DNA of 64,000 nucleotides from contig SVIZ01000009.1 in NCBI GenBank assembly GCA_015069205.1, positions 33,363 to 97,362 on the forward strand, written 5' to 3'. Of the stretch, positions 60,122 to 64,000 are shown piece after piece. Made by a program: the position numbers and the translations under genes. The notes under the pieces were generated by a model. The model made no database searches and was not told the DNA's origin. It saw only the letters and a list, made by a program, of their open reading frames with translations. Numbering within the stretch: the stretch's first letter is position 1; each line of letters begins with the position of its first letter. The DNA is from Oscillospiraceae bacterium (lineage in GTDB: Bacteria; Bacillota; Clostridia; Saccharofermentanales; Saccharofermentanaceae).

Positions 60122-60862
60122 ATGAAAAGGATAGAGATTCACAAAAAGGCTAAAACAAAGAAAACGGCTGTAAGCACGACACTGATAATCGTAAGTGTCG
60201 TATTCCTTTTGGTCGGTATAGTTCTGCTTCTGATTGAACCTATTAAGCGCGCTAACAGGCGCAGGATCTCAAATGAAGCTTTGAATGAGATCGAAAAGAA
60301 GATCGTATCGACAGATCCTTCCGAAGAGCCTGTTGCAACATATGTAGTTCCAAGAAGGGGCAATGAGGTTGAAGGCGAAGGCTATGATTTTATTGCCGAG
60401 ACTGAGGAAACAGAGGAGGAAGAAGAGGAAGAAGAGGAATATTACGACGATTATGTCGTTCTAAACTCCATCGGAATCCTATATATCGACAGTATCAACC
60501 TGAGATATTCCGTTTGGGATGAGGCTTCACAGGTATCACTCAGATACGGCCTTGGCCACTACGAAGACTCTGTAATGCCCGGTCAGGACGGAAATGCCAC
60601 GATCCTCGGCCATAACTACAGAGACGGCTCGATGTTTCACAAACTGGGTAATTTAAGCATTGGTGACGAGGTCATTTTCATAGACCTCAACGGCAATGAA
60701 TATTACTACTATGTAGTTTCATCCGACATCGTCAGCGCGGATGACATATTAGATTATGCATTGGGTAATGTTACTGATTCCCAGCGTCTTACTCTCATAA
60801 CATGTACTTATGAGTACGGAATGACCGGCTGGAGAAGAGTCGTCATCTGCGAACCGGACTGA
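60122..60862 (+). CDS. Sortase (class D-like)
   Basis: This 246-residue membrane-anchored transpeptidase has a single N-terminal helix (about residues 18-40), then an acidic low-complexity linker (about 92-110, nearly all Glu), then the sortase barrel with catalytic His164 (ILGHNY), Cys228 (TLITCTYEYG) and Arg238/239 (GWRRVVIC). It anchors surface proteins bearing a C-terminal sorting motif or builds pili; no substrate with such a motif is encoded in the window. AGGATA precedes the ATG. First rightward gene after the origin. Confidence 0.9.
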   Translation: MKRIEIHKKAKTKKTAVSTTLIIVSVVFLLVGIVLLLIEPIKRANRRRISNEALNEIEKKIVSTDPSEEPVATYVVPRRGNEVEGEGYDFIAETEETEEEEEEEEEYYDDYVVLNSIGILYIDSINLRYSVWDEASQVSLRYGLGHYEDSVMPGQDGNATILGHNYRDGSMFHKLGNLSIGDEVIFIDLNGNEYYYYVVSSDIVSADDILDYALGNVTDSQRLTLITCTYEYGMTGWRRVVICEPD

Positions 60863-60984
60863 ATTAATTTAGGTGTATAAAGCATAAATATAATAATATG
60901 CCCATATTTATAATAATTCTGTTATAATTGGCGCGGGTTTTTAATAAAACTATTCAAAGAGATATATTTTTGGAGGAATAAACA

Positions 60985-62265
60985 ATGGTAACGGCTATCG
61001 TTGGCGCAAACTGGGGCGATGAAGGCAAGGGTAAGATCACAGACCTTCTTGCAAATGAATCAGATATCGTAATCAGATTCCAGGGCGGAGCAAATGCGGG
61101 ACACACCATCATCAACGATCACGGAAGATTTGCACTTCATCTCATGCCTTCCGGTGTCTGCCACGAGAATATCGTAAACATCATCGGCAACGGTGTTGCT
61201 CTTGATATCCGTAAGTTCATCAACGAATACAACTCCATCAAGGAGCAGGGATTAAATCCACAGCTTCTCGTATCAGACAGAGTTCAGGTAGTTATGCCTT
61301 ACCATGTTGATTTCGACAAGTTTGAGGAAGAGAGATTGGGTGGCAAGGCTTTCGGTTCGACAAAGTCCGGTATTGCTCCTTTCTTCTCCGATAAATACGC
61401 AAAGATCGGTTTCCAGGTTTCCGAACTTTTCGATGAAGAGACATTGAGAGAGAAGATCAACCGTGTTCTTGAGATCAAGAATGCGCTTCTCGTAAACCTC
61501 TATCACAAGAATCCCATCGATTCCGAAGAGCTCCTCAAGGAAATGCTCGAGCAGGGCAAGCTCATCAAACCTTTCGTTACAAACACACAGGCTTACCTCT
61601 ATGAGGCATTGAAGCAGGATAAGAAGATCCTCCTGGAAGGCCAGCTCGGCACAATGAAGGATCCTGACATGGGTATCTATCCGATGGTTACTTCTTCTTC
61701 CACATTGGCAGGTTACGGTTGCGTAGGCGCAGGCATCCCTCCTTATGAGATCAAGAAGATCGTCGTTGTTACCAAGGCATACTCTTCATCTGTAGGCGGC
61801 GGTGCTTTCGTTTCCGAGATCCTGGATGAAGCAGTTGCAAAAGAGCTTAGAGACAGAGGCGGCGACAAGGGTGAGTACGGCGCTACAACAGGACGTCCGA
61901 GAAGAGTCGGCTGGTTCGACTGCGTTGCTACACGTTACGGCGTAAGACTCCAGGGCGGTACAGACGTTGCCCTCACAAACCTTGACGTTTTGGGTTATCT
62001 TGACAAGATCCCTGTCTGCACGGCTTATGAGATCGACGGTGAGATCACAAAGGATTTCCCGAATCCCACACAGCTCGACAGATGCAAGCCCGTTATCGAA
62101 TATCTTCCTTCATGGAAGGGCAAGGGTGAGATCAGAGGTATCACTGAATACGACAAGCTCCCCAAGGAAGCACAGGATTACGTTGAGTTCATCGAAAAGG
62201 AGATCGGCGTACACGTATCCATCGTTTCCACAGGTCCTGTAAGAGAAGAGATCATCAGAAGATAA
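60985..62265 (+). CDS. purA: Adenylosuccinate synthetase
   Basis: This 426-residue GTP-dependent enzyme joins IMP and aspartate in AMP synthesis. It starts VTAIVGANWGDEGKGKITDLL (the usual Gln of QWGDEGKGK is Asn here), with GGANAGHT, GTTKSGIAP-type FGSTKSGIAPFFSDK, EGQLGTMKDPDMGIYPMVT region and TTGRPRRVGWFD. GGAGGAAT lies 6 bases before the ATG, and a TATAAT (60923-60928) may be its -10 element. A terminator follows. Length is normal. Confidence 0.96.
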   Translation: MVTAIVGANWGDEGKGKITDLLANESDIVIRFQGGANAGHTIINDHGRFALHLMPSGVCHENIVNIIGNGVALDIRKFINEYNSIKEQGLNPQLLVSDRVQVVMPYHVDFDKFEEERLGGKAFGSTKSGIAPFFSDKYAKIGFQVSELFDEETLREKINRVLEIKNALLVNLYHKNPIDSEELLKEMLEQGKLIKPFVTNTQAYLYEALKQDKKILLEGQLGTMKDPDMGIYPMVTSSSTLAGYGCVGAGIPPYEIKKIVVVTKAYSSSVGGGAFVSEILDEAVAKELRDRGGDKGEYGATTGRPRRVGWFDCVATRYGVRLQGGTDVALTNLDVLGYLDKIPVCTAYEIDGEITKDFPNPTQLDRCKPVIEYLPSWKGKGEIRGITEYDKLPKEAQDYVEFIEKEIGVHVSIVSTGPVREEIIRR

Positions 62266-62290
62266 TTCTTATTGAACAGAAAACAACCGG

Positions 62291-62325
62291 AGCTGCAGCC
62301 TTATTTCAGACTGCAGCTTTTTATT
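62291..62325 (+). terminator. Terminator of purA
   Basis: AGCTGCAG and CTGCAGCT around a 12-base loop, followed by TTTTATT. Confidence 0.9.
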
Positions 62326-62417
62326 ATGTAAATCTGACCAAAACATAAGCACTCAAAATCATTACGATTTCGCTAATAAGCAAACAATTTCTTGTTTTCG
62401 CGAGGGGAGCGCAAGAA

Positions 62418-62423
62418 TATAAT
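62418..62423 (+). promoter_or_regulatory. Possible -10 element of guaA
   Basis: A perfect TATAAT lies 36 bases before the guaA start, but no good -35 is at standard distance. TTCTTG and CAAGAA (62388-62393, 62412-62417) flank the spacer and could be an operator. Confidence 0.35.
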
Positions 62424-62459
62424 TAACCCGTAAGATTTCTATGATTCGGAGGAATTCCC

Positions 62460-64000
62460 ATGGCCAAGGAAATGATCCTCGTCCTCGATTTCGGAGGACA
62501 GTATAACCAGCTTATTGCCAGAAGAGTCAGAGAGCTCTCGGTCTACAGTGAAGTAAGACCTCACACAATGAGTCTCGATGAGATAAAGGAACTTAATCCG
62601 AAAGGCATCATACTTACCGGCGGTCCTTCAAACGTATACGATGACGATTCCCCGAAATGCTCGCCCGACCTTTTTAAAATGGGCATTCCTGTACTCGGTA
62701 TCTGCTACGGCGCTCAGCTCATGAACTATCTTCTGGGCGGCGAAGTGAAGGCTGCTCCGGTAAGAGAATACGGACACACCGACGTTCTTGTCGACACAGA
62801 CGCGAAGCTCTTCAAGGACGTCTCACCCAAGACAGTATGCTGGATGAGCCACACGGTCTACATCGCACAGCCCGCGCCCGGATTCAAGATCACGGCTCAC
62901 ACAGAAGTCTGCCCCGTCGCAGCTGCAGAGAACGTTGAGGAGAACCTCTATTGCGTTCAGTTCCATCCCGAAGTCGTACACACAGTTGAAGGCACAAAGA
63001 TGCTCGCAAACTTCGTTAAGGACGTCTGCAAGTGCAAGTGCGACTGGAAGATGGATTCATTTGTTGATACATCCATTAAGGAGATCCGCGAGAAGGTCGG
63101 CACAGGCCGTGTCCTCTGCGCTCTTTCCGGTGGTGTTGATTCATCCGTTGCAGCAGTCCTTCTTTCAAAGGCTGTCGGCAAGCAGCTCACATGCGTATTC
63201 GTTGATCACGGTCTCTTAAGAAAGAACGAAGGCGACGAGGTTGAAGCCGTCTTTGGCCCTGAAGGACCTTACGATCTTAACTTCATCAGAGTCAACGCCC
63301 AGGAGCGTTTCTATTCAAAGCTCGCAGGTGTTGAAGATCCTGAGACAAAGCGAAAAATCATCGGCGAGGAATTCATCCGCGTCTTCGAAGAAGAAGCAAA
63401 GAAGATCGGTGCCGTTGACTTCCTCGTTCAGGGTACTATCTATCCTGACGTTATCGAATCCGGCCTCGGCAAGAGCGCTGTCATCAAGTCACACCACAAC
63501 GTAGGCGGACTTCCTGACTATGTTGATTTCAAAGAGATCATCGAGCCCCTCCGTCTCCTCTTCAAGGACGAAGTAAGAAAGGCCGGCCTTGAGCTCGGCA
63601 TCCCTGATAACCTCGTTTTCCGTCAGCCGTTCCCCGGCCCGGGACTTGCTATCAGGATCATCGGCGAAGTTACTGCAGAGAAGGTTAAGCTCGTTCAGGA
63701 TGCAGATGCTATCTTCAGAAGAGAAATGCAGCTCGCAGGCTTCGACAAATATGCTAACCAGTATTTTGTAGCCCTCACCAATATGCGTTCAGTAGGATGC
63801 ATGGGTGATGAGAGAACATACGATTACGCATGCCTCTTAAGAGCAGTTACAACAACAGACTTCATGACCGCCGAAGCAGCAGAGCTTCCCTGGTCACTCA
63901 TCAACAAAGTCACAAGCAGGATCGTTAACGAAGTCAAAGGTATCAGCCGCGTCTTCTACGACTGCACGGGCAAGCCCCCGGCAACGATAGAACTCGAATA
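62460..64000 (+). CDS. guaA: GMP synthase (glutamine-hydrolysing), all but the last stop base
   Basis: This 513-residue enzyme aminates XMP to GMP. The N-terminal glutamine amidotransferase (1 to about 195) has [18 protein letters not shown], the nucleophile cysteine in GICYGAQLM near residue 82 and the histidine-glutamate pair in QFHPEVVHT. The ATP pyrophosphatase domain has the P-loop [12 protein letters not shown], then [13 protein letters not shown] and the C-terminal dimer domain ending PPATIELE. The final codon in the window is TA with its third base missing, at the exact place where GuaA proteins stop, so the gene is essentially complete. GGAGG lies 7 bases before ATG 62460. Confidence 0.96.
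   Translation, partial: MAKEMILVLDFGGQYNQLIARRVRELSVYSEVRPHTMSLDEIKELNPKGIILTGGPSNVYDDDSPKCSPDLFKMGIPVLGICYGAQLMNYLLGGEVKAAPVREYGHTDVLVDTDAKLFKDVSPKTVCWMSHTVYIAQPAPGFKITAHTEVCPVAAAENVEENLYCVQFHPEVVHTVEGTKMLANFVKDVCKCKCDWKMDSFVDTSIKEIREKVGTGRVLCALSGGVDSSVAAVLLSKAVGKQLTCVFVDHGLLRKNEGDEVEAVFGPEGPYDLNFIRVNAQERFYSKLAGVEDPETKRKIIGEEFIRVFEEEAKKIGAVDFLVQGTIYPDVIESGLGKSAVIKSHHNVGGLPDYVDFKEIIEPLRLLFKDEVRKAGLELGIPDNLVFRQPFPGPGLAIRIIGEVTAEKVKLVQDADAIFRREMQLAGFDKYANQYFVALTNMRSVGCMGDERTYDYACLLRAVTTTDFMTAEAAELPWSLINKVTSRIVNEVKGISRVFYDCTGKPPATIELE

Noticed and set aside
62460..64000. guaA lacking a stop codon
   Set aside because: The window ends on the second base of the expected stop codon; this is an edge effect, not a truncation.
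1..64000. Prophage, integrative element or insertion sequence
   Set aside because: No integrase, transposase, phage structural or conjugation gene is recognisable in any frame; accessory material is limited to repeats and single genes.

Overview
The window looks like the replication-origin region of an anaerobic Gram-positive bacterium of the class Clostridia, plausibly a gut or rumen Oscillospiraceae-like lineage. The evidence is the dnaA-dnaN-recF-remB-gyrB block, parAB with two parS palindromes, strong GGAGG ribosome sites, a sortase, L-lactate dehydrogenase, a LytTR/DUF3021 pair, and a domain-permuted GH3 glycosidase of the kind known from Ruminococcus albus and Butyrivibrio. Species-level placement is inference. 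I see no prophage, transposase or CRISPR array.

Layout. 0-18.7 kb: a glycosyltransferase cut by the left edge, a GH3 beta-glycosidase, a MATE pump, a lipoprotein, class II aldolase, two uncharacterised proteins, a two-component system divergent from a znuABC metal importer with a near-consensus promoter and a Fur/Zur-type box, NudC, an aldo/keto reductase, two small enzymes, and an orphan sugar-binding lipoprotein with an extra N-terminal domain. 18.7-29.5 kb: a TetR gene under a 22-bp perfect palindrome, coupled to a rifampicin-phosphotransferase-like enzyme; a TIR/beta-propeller membrane protein; a DHH phosphoesterase; a LytTR-DUF3021-CPBP operon; and a methyltransferase. 29.5-33.9 kb: the thiamine operon thiW-thiME-thiD-thiC behind a TPP riboswitch and a second, unidentified attenuator in series. 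35.2-41.2 kb: a five-gene polyamine operon (speA-speE-speB-carboxynorspermidine synthase-nspC) with a leader of about 370 nt ending in an intrinsic terminator, bracketed by copies of a palindromic repeat. 41.2-42.0 kb: a gene-free repeat island, then tRNA-Arg. 42-51 kb: mfd, pth, glmU, ldh, thrS, tRNA-Ser. 51-60 kb: parB, parA, parS, gyrB, remB, recF, dnaN, dnaA. 60-64 kb: sortase, purA, guaA.

Almost everything left of dnaA in the last 20 kb runs leftward and everything right of it runs rightward, so replication most likely starts at dnaA, with candidate oriC DNA between dnaN and dnaA.

The genes form clear modules. Arginine goes to agmatine (SpeA), putrescine (SpeB), carboxyspermidine and spermidine (the carboxynorspermidine pair). 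The thiamine genes combine de novo HMP synthesis (ThiC/ThiD) with thiazole salvage (ThiM) and coupling (ThiE); thiazole synthesis genes are absent here. The most promising undescribed material is regulatory RNA: the polyamine leader and the extra attenuator upstream of the TPP riboswitch.
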